Shown: positions 15,521-23,518 of the stretch, one piece after another | How the letters are laid out: the number at the start of each line of letters is the position of its first letter | Numbering within the stretch: the first letter of the stretch is position 1 | Source: JBBRGK01 sp036741355 | Lineage (GTDB): Bacteria > Chloroflexota > Dehalococcoidia > CAUJGQ01 | Assembly: GCA_036741355.1 (NCBI GenBank) | Contig: DAINSK010000036.1 | Location: 1-34,100, forward strand | DNA: 34,100 nt | Direction of reading: 5' to 3' | The notes under the pieces: generated by a model | What the model was told of the DNA's origin: nothing | Seen by the model: the letters and a program-made list of their open reading frames with translations, nothing else | Databases searched by the model: none | Translations under genes and position numbers: made by a program

Positions 15521-16333
15521 TCAGGCGCCGGCGTCTCCGGTTACCCCGGCCGTCGCGCGGTTGAGCACGCGGTCGAGGAAGGCGCCGAGTACCTGGTTAT
15601 ACTCCGCGGCGGCCTCGTAATAGACGTTGTGCGGCGCCCCCTTGACCACGTGGTACTGCGAGCCGGGCACAAGCTTGTGCAGCCGCTCGGCGGCCGGGCG
15701 CGCGCCATCGAGCTCGCCGACGATGACCAGCATGGGCGAACTCACCGAGCCGATACGCTCGCCGAGCGTGGCATTTTCAGCAGTTCGACGGCTGCGCGCC
15801 CGTGGGTGGCGCATCGCCTCGAGACGCGTAGCAGTGGAGCGGATGCGAAGATAGCGCTCGTACATGCGCGGCTGCTGTTGTTTGAACCCATCGGTCAGCG
15901 AATCGCCGATCGGGAGGAAGAGCGTTTCAAGGTCTAGTGGCCGCGCTTCAGGCAGCGGCGCGTTCGCGTCCCGAATACCTGAGCCCGACGGGATCAGCGC
16001 CGCCGCGTCGCCCGGGTGGCGCGCCGACCAACGTAGGAGCGTGTTGCCGCCCATGGAGTTTCCGGCCAGGACCGGCCGTTCAATACGCATCGCGGCCAAA
16101 AACGCTTCGAGTTCGTCCGCCCGGTCCGGCTCTTCTTGGTCCCGCGGCGAGTTCGATGAGTGACCGTGGTTGACGCTGTCAAAGGCGATCACCCGGAAGC
16201 GGTCGCGGAACGCGGCGAACTGCTGGAACCACGCCTCGCCGCACGAGCTGTTGCCGTGAAGGAAGACAAGCGGCAGTCCGCTACCCTCCTCCTGGTAGTA
16301 GATATCGGTACCGTTCACTTCGATCCAGGGCAT
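15521..16333 (-). CDS. alpha/beta hydrolase
   Basis: A 270-residue alpha/beta hydrolase. The oxyanion HGNSSCGEAW, the nucleophile elbow GNSMGG (Ser near residue 95), the acid in VGELDG and the His in GAPHNVYYE make a full catalytic triad in the right order. The ATG at 16333 has GGAGG seven bases upstream. An upstream in-frame extension covers the next gene in antisense-like composition and is not real. It lies 20 bases downstream of a crotonase gene, so the two probably form an operon; a thioesterase or C-C hydrolase role is possible but unproven. Confidence 0.85.
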   Translation of the reverse strand: MPWIEVNGTDIYYQEEGSGLPLVFLHGNSSCGEAWFQQFAAFRDRFRVIAFDSVNHGHSSNSPRDQEEPDRADELEAFLAAMRIERPVLAGNSMGGNTLLRWSARHPGDAAALIPSGSGIRDANAPLPEARPLDLETLFLPIGDSLTDGFKQQQPRMYERYLRIRSTATRLEAMRHPRARSRRTAENATLGERIGSVSSPMLVIVGELDGARPAAERLHKLVPGSQYHVVKGAPHNVYYEAAAEYNQVLGAFLDRVLNRATAGVTGDAGA

Positions 16334-16353
16334 CTCCTGACCTCCATTGCTCG

Positions 16354-17193
16354 CTATGGTGCCTCGCCACGATACATCGCGTCGCGCGACTCGCGGAAGG
16401 CCTCCCACCCTTTTTCGCGGAGCACCCGCAGGTGCTCGTTCAGCCCTACGTCGCCGGATGTCGGTTCGCTCAACGCCTTGACCAGCGGATCGGAGCGATA
16501 GTCGAGCGCCGCCCGGAAGCCGGCCAGCTCGTGGACGCGGTTGACCAGGATCTTGTTCGTGCGCACGGTCTTTTGGGGAAGGGCTGCCAGCTTGCGGGCC
16601 ATCTTCTCGGCCTCTTCCATTAAATGTGCCGCCGGCACCACTCGGTTGACGAGACCGATGCGCTGCGCCTCGTACGCGTCGACCATCTCGCCGAGCATCA
16701 GGAGCTCTTTCGCCTGCTTTGGCCCGACCAGGAACGGCGTGATCAGAATCGGGGGCCCGAAGCCGTGGCGGATCTGGATCTCCCCCAGTTTCGCGTCGTC
16801 CGCGGCGATGGTGATGTCGCAGATGCCGGCAAGCTCGCAGCCCTGGCCCACGGCGTGGCCGTTGACGGCCGCGATCACGGGTTTCGGCATCTCCCAGATC
16901 GTCATATAGATTTCCATCGCGCCGGGTGTCGGATCGTCGTCCGGCGGCGGTGTCGACTGGATATCGCCCCCGGCGCAGAAGGCGCGTCCCGCGCCCGTGA
17001 GGATAACGGCTTTGACGTCGTCGTCGGCATTCGCCTGCAGCAGCGCCCACATGAGCCGGCGCCGAATCGACCAGTTCACGGCATTCAATACAACCGGTCG
17101 GTTGAGGATGATACGCGCGAATCCTTCATCCTTCTCGAACAGCACGTCGTCGAGCGAGGGTGGCGGAATCACGATTCCGTCTGGTGTGGTCAC
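16354..17193 (-). CDS. enoyl-CoA hydratase/isomerase family protein
   Basis: A 279-residue crotonase. GAGRAFCAGGD and VNGHAVGQGCELAGICDI form the oxyanion hole, and GQGCE keeps the first catalytic Glu. The second Glu position reads GEIQIRHG, i.e. Gln, so it has one of two acids used for hydration. Such proteins are often isomerases or hydrolases rather than hydratases. The C-terminus is about 15 residues longer than a basic hydratase (LREKGWEAFRESRDAMY). The GTG start at 17193 has GGAGGAG just upstream. First gene of a likely two-gene operon with the alpha/beta hydrolase. Confidence 0.85.
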   Translation of the reverse strand: MTTPDGIVIPPPSLDDVLFEKDEGFARIILNRPVVLNAVNWSIRRRLMWALLQANADDDVKAVILTGAGRAFCAGGDIQSTPPPDDDPTPGAMEIYMTIWEMPKPVIAAVNGHAVGQGCELAGICDITIAADDAKLGEIQIRHGFGPPILITPFLVGPKQAKELLMLGEMVDAYEAQRIGLVNRVVPAAHLMEEAEKMARKLAALPQKTVRTNKILVNRVHELAGFRAALDYRSDPLVKALSEPTSGDVGLNEHLRVLREKGWEAFRESRDAMYRGEAP

Positions 17194-17270
17194 GATCTCC
17201 TCCTGTCGCCGGTCAGTATCCCACAGACGGCGGTCCGAATGGCCGAACGCGGGCCAATGCGGCGCGGCGG

Positions 17271-17390
17271 TTATTGCTCGTGGTCGTCGTTGTGTCCGGC
17301 GTGCGCATTGGCGTGGCCGTCGTGCGAATGATCCGCGTTCTCACTGTCTTCGCCGGGGGTGCAAAGCCCATTCCTCATTCGAACAGCCAT
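17271..17390 (-). CDS. possible His-rich peptide, 39 aa
   Basis: A short frame from an ATG at 17390 ending in a His-rich tail (HSHDGHANAHAGHNDDHEQ) that would bind metal ions. No good ribosome site is visible and the N-terminus (MAVRMRNGLCTPGED) matches nothing that I know. The opposite strand reads as a run of Val and Leu, so the codons could be chance. The rest of 17194-17509 shows no other gene. Confidence 0.25.
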   Translation of the reverse strand: MAVRMRNGLCTPGEDSENADHSHDGHANAHAGHNDDHEQ

Positions 17391-17509
17391 GTGCACACTA
17401 TGGTACCCAAAATTGACACTCCGATCAGATGTCGCTAAGGTTGCCGGTGCCATGCTGCGGCGGCGCAGCGGGATCGGTGGCAGGCGGAATGCCGGCAAAG
17501 GGGCGAGAC

Positions 17510-18290
17510 GTGGTTACTGCAAGTGAAGCGGCTGTCTTAATCGAGCGGCACGACCGAGTTGCCGTCATTTCATTGAACCGGCCCGAGCGATTGAACGCCT
17601 GGAGCGCCGACCTCGGCAACGCGCTGCTGGAGCGCTTGCATGAAGCGGCAGCGGACGATTCGATCGGGGGCGTGATCCTGACCGGCTGCCGGCCGCGGTT
17701 TCTCCGCCGGCGCGGACCTCAAGAACCCGAAAACTCACACCGTCGAGTCCATGGAAGACCACCTCGCGTCACGACAACGAATGCCCGTGTTCGATGTAAT
17801 CGAGAAGTACCCCAAGCCCATCATCAGCGCGGTCAACGGCTACGCGGTCGGTATTGGCTGCCTGGTGCCGCTCTGTTGCGACTTCATCCTGGCGAGTGAG
17901 AAGGCGGTCTTCTGCCTGCCGCAAGTGAGCCTCGGGATCCTGCCTGCTTACGGCGGCACGTTACGCCTGGCGCGCTACGTTGGCCGCGGCAATGCGTTGA
18001 ACATCGCGCTCACCGGTCGCAAGGTCGGCGCCGAAGAGGCTTTGCGGATGGGCATCGTCGTCAGCGTGCACGCGCCAGAAGAGTTGCTGCCGGAGGCGAT
18101 CCGTACGATGGCAGCGATCGCCTCGATGCCCGTTCACGCTGTACGCCTGGCGCGCGAATCGCTGTTTCACGGCTACGAATCGGGCCTGGCGGCGACTGAG
18201 CAGGCCGACGCTTTCCGCTTCATGGCATTGGCTCAAACGAGGGACACGGCCGGCCGCCACCAGGCCTGGCGGGATGGACGGCGGACGTAG
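17510..18290 (+). pseudogene. enoyl-CoA hydratase/isomerase family gene with a frameshift
   Basis: A crotonase gene broken by one extra base. Up to GVILTG the protein is normal (RVAVISLNRPERLNAWSADL); then the frame is lost, and the expected GRGFSAGADLKNP resumes one frame later. Removing the T at 17687 restores LTGAGRGFSAGADLK without any other change. The second half continues VNGYAVGIGCLVPLCCDFIL to the stop at 18290, overlapping the region of the CoA-transferase start. Both hydratase Glu positions are replaced (GIGCL; CLPQVSLG). GTG at 17510 with AAGGGG upstream is the likely start; an ATG at 17489 is possible. It may be a true pseudogene or a sequencing or assembly error. Confidence 0.8.
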
Positions 18291-18315
18291 ACCGCCGGTC
18301 ACGGAGGCTTCCCGC

Positions 18316-19476
18316 GTGTTGCCGATGCTCTCGGATGTCACCGTCATAGAAATCTCCAACTCCATTGCGACGTCGTACGCCGGCCGGCTGCTGGCAGACC
18401 TCGGAGCCCAGGTGATCGCGCTCGAGCCGGTTCAAGGCAACCGGCTGCGGTACGACGGGAACCTTGCACCGCACCTGGACGAGTACCTTTGTGCAAACAA
18501 GCTCTCGGCGGCGATGGACTATGACGCGGCTGGTGACGCGCGGCTGGCGGCATCGATCTGCGAGCGTGCGGACATCGTTCTCTTTGACCGCAGTGTTCCC
18601 TACTTTGATCGCTGGCTGCTGCGGGAGTGCGTTTACAAGCGCAGTGACGTCGTGCTCACAGTGGTGACGCCCTGGGGTCTGGAGAGCCCGTACTCACATC
18701 TCTGTGAAGACGAGCTGCTGCTGTTTGCGATAAGCGGCATTGCTTCGGTCACCCCCGAGGAGCCGGAGAACCAGACGGTCGAGCGGCCGATGCAGCTTTA
18801 CGGCCACCAGGCCCAGTTCGTCGGCGGGCTGACGGCGGCTGTCGCATCGATGCAAGGCTGGTTCGCGACGCGCAAGAGCCATGAGGCCTTGTTGCTTGAC
18901 GTCGCCGTGCTCGACGCACTTACGTCGATGCCGATCATCTCCCAGGCGGCCGTGTTTGCCGGCCATGTGCCGCCGAAGGCGCCGTCAGAACGTCCCCAGA
19001 CGGTGCCGCGCGGTTTCCTGCGCTGCCGGGACGGTTACGTATACACACAGGGAGGAGACGACAACTGGCGCGGCTGGGCTCAACTACTGGGCCGCCCCGA
19101 GTGGGAACAGCCGCCTCTTTCCGAGCCTTCCGGCCGCGAGCAGCGCTGGTCCGAGCTGAACGATGCCGTTCAGGCGTGGCTGGAAGGGCAATCAAATGCC
19201 GGCGTCTACCGTGCCCTCCAGGCAAATGGGATCACCTGTTTCCCGGTCAATTCCATCGGCCAGGTCGTCGCTAACAGCCAGGTCGTCGCGCGCGATATCT
19301 TCGAATCAATTGGCGGCGCGGACGGGCGCGAGTTCCGCGTCCCGCGGACGCCTTTCCGCCTTCTGAAGGCGGATTTCGAGGCCGTGCCGGATGTCTCGCA
19401 TGCGCTGGGAGCCGATCTGGAGCGGGTTCAAACCATGCTGGGGGTGCACGGCTCGGTGGCGCTGGCGGAGGGCTGA
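18316..19476 (+). CDS. type III CoA-transferase family subunit without the catalytic Asp
   Basis: A CaiB/BaiF-family protein of about 386 residues. The N-terminal CoA-binding fold is clear (VTVIEISNSIATSYAGRLLADLGAQVIALEP) and the C-terminal GYVYTQGGDDNWRGWAQLLGRPEW matches the family. The segment that should hold the catalytic Asp reads YGHQAQFVGGLTAA, with Gln at the aligned place. It is followed after 5 bases by a second CaiB gene that has the Asp. Heteromeric type III CoA-transferases (e.g. BbsEF, SmtAB) exist, so this may be the non-catalytic partner. The GTG at 18316 has GGAGG eight bases upstream; an earlier ATG at 18274 overlaps the crotonase. Confidence 0.85.
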   Translation: MLPMLSDVTVIEISNSIATSYAGRLLADLGAQVIALEPVQGNRLRYDGNLAPHLDEYLCANKLSAAMDYDAAGDARLAASICERADIVLFDRSVPYFDRWLLRECVYKRSDVVLTVVTPWGLESPYSHLCEDELLLFAISGIASVTPEEPENQTVERPMQLYGHQAQFVGGLTAAVASMQGWFATRKSHEALLLDVAVLDALTSMPIISQAAVFAGHVPPKAPSERPQTVPRGFLRCRDGYVYTQGGDDNWRGWAQLLGRPEWEQPPLSEPSGREQRWSELNDAVQAWLEGQSNAGVYRALQANGITCFPVNSIGQVVANSQVVARDIFESIGGADGREFRVPRTPFRLLKADFEAVPDVSHALGADLERVQTMLGVHGSVALAEG

Positions 19477-19481
19477 ATAGA

Positions 19482-20690
19482 GTGACGACAGAACTGCCCC
19501 TCGAAGGCATCCGTATTGCGGACTTTAGCTGGGTCCTGGCAGGTCCCCACTGCACCAAGTGGCTGGGCGCCCTGGGGGCTGAGGTCATAAAGGTCGAGTC
19601 GCACTACCGGCCCGACCGATTCCGCGCTGTCAGCCCGTTTGTCGATAACCAAGCCTCGATAAACAGCAGCGTCGCCTTCAACATGCTCAACTACTCGAAG
19701 CGCGACTGCACGATCAACCTCGGGACCGACGAAGGTCAACGACTGGCGCAGCAACTGGCGACCTCCAGCGACGTCGTGATCGAAAACTTCTCGACCGGCG
19801 TCGCCGAACGCCTTGGGCTCGACTACGACGATCTGTCTCGAACGAATCCGGCCCTGGTCATGGTTTCGTGCTCGGGTTTAGGCCGGACGGGTCCGGACGC
19901 GAAAATGCGCGCCTTTGGGAAGTCTATCCATGCTTTCACCGGCCACACGCATCTCACGGGCTGGCCCGGGACGCCTCCGCGTGGCATCGGTGGTACGTGG
20001 ACCGACCCTGTCACCGGTGTGACTGCGGTGCTTGCCATCCTCGCCGGGCTGGCACATGCGCGACGTACGGGCCGCGGCGTATACATAGAACTTTCGATGG
20101 CCGAGGCGACCATGGCGCTGATGGCCGAACCGTTCCTGGAGTACTTCGCGACCGGCCTAGAGCCGGCCGCCCAAGGCAACCTCTCTGCGGGGTGCGCTGC
20201 GCACAATACCTTCCGCTGCCGGGATGGCGGCTGGATCGCGATCACCGCTCACGGCGCTGCCGAGTGGAACTCGTTGTACAGTGCGGCCGGCCTGCCCGCC
20301 GCACTGGCAGGACTGGAGGCAGAGGAAGCGCGCGCGGCCCGGCGTGACGAGATCGACGCGGCTCTCGACGCCTGGTGCGCCGGAAGCGATCGGGACGCGG
20401 CGGTCGCTCTGCTCGTCGGTGAGGGTGTGTGCTGCGCCCCGGTAAAGCGATTCGACGAGTTGCTGTCCGACCAGCACTTCCGGGCCCGCGGCCTGATGAA
20501 ACCCCTGTTCAACGAGGGCGTGGGGAACTACCACATCGTGAAGCTGCCGTGGCAGACTGCTCCGCCGATGGAACTGCGCTACACCCCCACCCCAAGGCTG
20601 GGCCAGGATAACGACTACGTATTTAAAGAAGTGCTCGGGCTCTCCACCGAGGAGATCGACCGGCTCACGACTGCCGATGTGCTCGTCTAG
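19482..20690 (+). CDS. type III CoA-transferase (CaiB/BaiF family), catalytic subunit
   Basis: A 402-residue family III CoA-transferase. GIRIADFSWVLAGPHCTKWL and LGAEVIKVES form the N-terminal fold; VIENFSTGVAERLGLDYDDL and SCSGLGRTGP are strong family blocks; Asp in TWTDPVTGVTAV is at the position that forms the aspartyl-CoA anhydride in formyl-CoA transferase. The protein would move CoA from a donor thioester to a carboxylic acid. The GTG start at 19482 is 5 bases after the stop of its likely partner subunit. Donor and acceptor are not predictable from sequence alone. Confidence 0.9.
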   Translation: MTTELPLEGIRIADFSWVLAGPHCTKWLGALGAEVIKVESHYRPDRFRAVSPFVDNQASINSSVAFNMLNYSKRDCTINLGTDEGQRLAQQLATSSDVVIENFSTGVAERLGLDYDDLSRTNPALVMVSCSGLGRTGPDAKMRAFGKSIHAFTGHTHLTGWPGTPPRGIGGTWTDPVTGVTAVLAILAGLAHARRTGRGVYIELSMAEATMALMAEPFLEYFATGLEPAAQGNLSAGCAAHNTFRCRDGGWIAITAHGAAEWNSLYSAAGLPAALAGLEAEEARAARRDEIDAALDAWCAGSDRDAAVALLVGEGVCCAPVKRFDELLSDQHFRARGLMKPLFNEGVGNYHIVKLPWQTAPPMELRYTPTPRLGQDNDYVFKEVLGLSTEEIDRLTTADVLV

Positions 20691-20747
20691 GCGTTCGCGC
20701 TCGACGGTGTAGGCAGACGGATCAAATCAGAGAGGATGGTCAGCACG

Positions 20748-21536
20748 ATGACAAGCGCTGGAGCAGTTGACGAGATCCTGGGTGAATGGCGCGCGGTCAA
20801 TCGCGCCTCTGGTTCCGCGGGCAGTATTCACGACGACGAGACGGCGCGCAAGCTGGGATTCCGCGGCGGGTTCGTCGGCGGAGTCACGCTCGTGGCCTAC
20901 GTTGTAGAAGGCTGGCGCCGGCGTGAAGGCCTGACCCTGTCGCTGTGCCCTTTCACGGTGACAATCGACCTGCGTGCCCCCGTTTACGAAGGGGAGAACG
21001 CGCGGGTCACAGCCCGAAAAGACGGAAGGCGCTGGGCGTATTCGATCGAAACCGACTCGAGCGGAGTGACAACCACCGGCGCGATCGACGTCTCAGAGAC
21101 GCCCCCAACGGGCGAAACCGTGGTCGCTCCTCCCGAGACCGATCGCTTGCTGGACGGCATTGACCTGGATCACATCGAACGACAGGACAAATTATTCAGC
21201 CGCGCCGATACGGCCGCATTCTACACTGATGTTCTTCAGACACCCGTGATAGGCGTCGGCGACCTGCCGGTGAGCATCGGCATGTGGTCCAACCCAATGA
21301 CGCAGATCATTGAGCGCCTGAAGGCCACGCACACAACTGTTCACCGGAGCAGCGAGATGTTCATCGAGCGTATGCCGGCCGCTGACGTCCCCTACACGTT
21401 TCTCACCACGGTCGAGGCGATCACGCCTCGCGGCCCGGGGAAGTCTCTCGTGCACGTTCGTTGTGAAATCGTGGACGCGCTCGGAAGCCGCCTGGCAGTG
21501 ATTCAACATCGAAGCGCTGTTCGTCGAAGAGATTGA
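20748..21536 (+). CDS. double hot-dog, MaoC-like hydratase family protein
   Basis: A protein of about 262 residues. The N-terminal half has the MaoC-like pattern SIHDDETARKLGFRGGFVGG, which includes the H-D pair near the hydratase acid-base site, followed by hot-dog strands (PFTVTIDLRAPVYEGENARV). The second half (LFSRADTAAFYTDVLQTP to FLTTVEAITPRGPGKSL) looks like a second, degenerate hot dog. Members hydrate or dehydrate CoA thioesters. It is the last gene of the crotonase/CoA-transferase cluster, 57 bases after the previous stop. ATG at 20736 lies directly on the GAGG sequence, so the ATG at 20748 is somewhat better; either is possible. Confidence 0.75.
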   Translation: MTSAGAVDEILGEWRAVNRASGSAGSIHDDETARKLGFRGGFVGGVTLVAYVVEGWRRREGLTLSLCPFTVTIDLRAPVYEGENARVTARKDGRRWAYSIETDSSGVTTTGAIDVSETPPTGETVVAPPETDRLLDGIDLDHIERQDKLFSRADTAAFYTDVLQTPVIGVGDLPVSIGMWSNPMTQIIERLKATHTTVHRSSEMFIERMPAADVPYTFLTTVEAITPRGPGKSLVHVRCEIVDALGSRLAVIQHRSAVRRRD

Positions 21537-21549
21537 CGGCCGGCAGCCG

Positions 21550-21660
21550 ATCCTTTCCATCGTGCCAGGGCAGGCGATAATCATCACCGTGATGAGCCTC
21601 AACTTCCTCGGCGACGGAATTCGCGATTGGTTCGATCCGCGGACGCGCTATCGGCTGTAA
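21550..21660 (+). pseudogene. C-terminal remnant of an ABC peptide-type permease
   Basis: A frame of 36 codons ending in TAA at 21658 reads ILSIVPGQAIIITVMSLN followed by FLGDGIRDWFDPRTRYRL. This is the last membrane helix and tail of DppC-type permeases (PGLAI..TVLAFNLLGDGLRDALDPR). Nothing upstream belongs to a permease: the hot-dog gene occupies that space in another frame. It is therefore a fragment left by deletion or rearrangement. Confidence 0.7.
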
Positions 21661-21733
21661 GGTCTATTCCGTTCGCAACGGCCGGTCGGCACTGCGACAG
21701 GAGTGACTCCAGAGGCGGTGCACGCCGTCATAG

Positions 21734-22636
21734 CTACATTCCGATCAAGTCAGCCTTGGCGGTGATGTTGCGCATCAGCCGCGCCGTGGCGGCGTCTACC
21801 ATCACACCGTCGATTGCGACTGCACCGAGACCGTTTTGCTCGGCGTTGGCATAGCCGGCGATCAGCTTGCGAGCGCGTTCAACCTGTTCTTGTGTGGGCG
21901 AAAAGAGCTCGTTGGCGACCTTGATCTGGCCCGGGTGGATGGCCCATTTGCCGGTGCAACCCAGGATCTGGGCGCGTTTGCACTGGGTACGGTAGCCTTC
22001 GGTGTCCTGAAAGTCGGCGAAGGGGCCATCGATCGCCTCGATGCCGGCAGCGCGGGCGGCGATGATGACCTTATTGCGGGCGTAGTGCCAGATATCGGCC
22101 GGGTAGTCGGCGTTCGAGCCGCCGATCTGATCGACTGTGATCCCCTGAGAGGCCGAATAGTCACCGGGGCCAAAGATCAGTGCTTCCAGTCGCGGCGTTG
22201 CTTTGGCGATCTTTTCGGCGTTGATCATCGCATCGACCTCTTCGATCAGGACCTCGAGGCCGATGCGGCGCGGACGGCGCAGCCGCAGTTCGATCTGGGT
22301 GAGCAGCACGTCGACCCAGCGAACGTCCTCCGCGCGCTTCACCTTGGGGATGATGATGACGTCGAGGAACTCGCCGGCCTCCTCGACGACCTCGATAATA
22401 TCCTGGTAGCACCACTCGGTCTCGAGGTTGTTAATCCGCACCGCGCGGGTCTTGCGTCCCCAGTCGAGCGTCTTGAGCGCGTGGATGGCCTTTGCCCGCG
22501 CCGGCACTTTTTCAGACGGCGCGCAGGCGTCTTCGAGGTCAAGAAAAACGAGGTCGGCGTCACTCTCGGCGGCCCGCTCAATCATGTGCTCGTTACTGGC
22601 AGGCGTGGAAAGCTCCGATCGGCGGAGTCGCGGCAT
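21734..22636 (-). CDS. HpcH/CitE-family lyase (malyl-CoA / citramalyl-CoA lyase-like)
   Basis: A 300-residue TIM-barrel lyase. LVFLDLEDACAPSEKVPAR, the substrate-binding Arg in RAVRINNLET, the Glu of GLEVLIEEVDAM and the Asp of IFGPGDYSAS give the Mg and CoA-ester binding set of CitE/malyl-CoA lyases, and GKWAIHPGQIKVANELFSPT is the conserved C-terminal block. Such enzymes split or form malyl-, beta-methylmalyl- or citramalyl-CoA. The ATG at 22636 has AAGGAA eight bases upstream. It faces the CoA-transferase and hot-dog genes, which supply the preceding steps in known dicarboxylate pathways. Confidence 0.85.
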   Translation of the reverse strand: MPRLRRSELSTPASNEHMIERAAESDADLVFLDLEDACAPSEKVPARAKAIHALKTLDWGRKTRAVRINNLETEWCYQDIIEVVEEAGEFLDVIIIPKVKRAEDVRWVDVLLTQIELRLRRPRRIGLEVLIEEVDAMINAEKIAKATPRLEALIFGPGDYSASQGITVDQIGGSNADYPADIWHYARNKVIIAARAAGIEAIDGPFADFQDTEGYRTQCKRAQILGCTGKWAIHPGQIKVANELFSPTQEQVERARKLIAGYANAEQNGLGAVAIDGVMVDAATARLMRNITAKADLIGM

Positions 22637-22781
22637 GGTGATGTTCCTTCGTAAGATCTGACCTCCATGCTAGGGTGGCTGACGATGACCGGCAAATTGG
22701 GTGGAGACGTGGGGCCACGGGACCGGGCATTGGGGCCAGCCACGGCGGGCTGGTCAAGACTCACAGAATGCGAAATCGCAG

Positions 22782-23213
22782 CTATCCGGTCGCCGTTAGC
22801 CGCGCCGTCGGGCGCGCGAGCTTCTCCTTTAGAAGCCGCTCGATCCGCGCCTGTGCGTCGCCGCGGGCAAGCAGAGTGGAGACGTATTGATTCAAACTGA
22901 CCCTTTCGCGCATCGCTGCTTCCACCAGCGAACGATGGAGCGACTTCGGCAAGCGCACATTGAATTTACCGCTGTATTCCTCGGGGTAAGACGGCAAAGG
23001 AACATCATTGCCCGCCTCATACTCGGTTTCTATCCACAGCCGCCGCGCGTCTTCCGCCATGGAGGGAAGCTCGTCTAGGCTTTCGACCTGCGTCATGCAC
23101 CCTGGCAGGTCGGGGAAAAGCACGACGTAGCCTCCGTCCGGATCGGCGACCGCGTTGAAGGGGTAGTGAAGTGCGAGGTATTCCGCTAAGGGTCTTCGAG
23201 AGCTGACACGCAT
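22782..23213 (-). CDS. hicB: HicB-family antitoxin
   Basis: A 143-residue HicB protein. N-terminal partial RNase-H-like domain (YPFNAVADPDGGYVVLFPDL then PGC) and C-terminal ribbon-helix-helix (GKFNVRLPKSLHRSLVEAA, VSLNQYVSTLL). The ATG at 23213 lies 4 bases after the stop of the degraded hicA, the classic toxin-first order. It appears intact and may still repress the operon promoter. HicB blocks the dsRBD-like HicA RNase in known pairs. Confidence 0.85.
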   Translation of the reverse strand: MRVSSRRPLAEYLALHYPFNAVADPDGGYVVLFPDLPGCMTQVESLDELPSMAEDARRLWIETEYEAGNDVPLPSYPEEYSGKFNVRLPKSLHRSLVEAAMRERVSLNQYVSTLLARGDAQARIERLLKEKLARPTARLTATG

Positions 23214-23217
23214 CGTT

Positions 23218-23378
23218 TTAGTCCAATCCAAGCCGGCTGCAGATCTGGTCCAGGTATACGCGCTTCACCTTTTCGTTATGCCGCGGCACAACAATGGTTC
23301 GTTCGCCTCGCTTTGTGAAGCTGACATGTACTAACCAACAAGTCGTGCATGAGAGTTGCCGCTCTATCTTCGTGGCAT
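23218..23378 (-). pseudogene. HicA-like toxin with broken N-terminus
   Basis: The C-terminal 35 residues (VHVSFTKRGERTIVVPRH and then LDQICSRLGLD) align with HicA, including the His that is needed for RNA cleavage, in a way close to E. coli HicA. The N-terminal part is unclear: the ATG at 23378 reaches a stop after four codons (MPRR), and the HicA frame upstream has no start downstream of the likely promoter. One frameshift near 23365 would join the ATG to the HicA frame and give a product near 54 residues. An in-frame ATG at 23466 would add an unrelated N-terminus and lies above the promoter. Confidence 0.5.
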
Positions 23379-23443
23379 GCCGGTACTTGGTCGTTGGGCC
23401 GAACGGATTCCTACTCAGATGTCCGGCGAGGCGCCGCTCTGGG

Positions 23444-23472
23444 AGTATACTGCGCCTCGAAGGCATCGACAA
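23444..23472 (-). promoter_or_regulatory. candidate promoter of the hicAB operon
   Basis: On the minus strand TTGTCG (23467-23472) and TATACT (23444-23449) are spaced by 17 bases, a good vegetative promoter. Transcription would start near 23437, about 60 bases above the ATG at 23378. The -10 region is part of the palindrome AGTATACT, a possible HicB site. Confidence 0.45.
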
Positions 23473-23518
23473 AACGATCGGCCGGCCGCACGGCGTTCGG
23501 GAAAGGCGGGTGAGCGCG

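Noticed and set aside
23379..23466. HicA start at the upstream ATG 23466
   Set aside because: It lies above the likely transcription start and adds an unrelated N-terminus.
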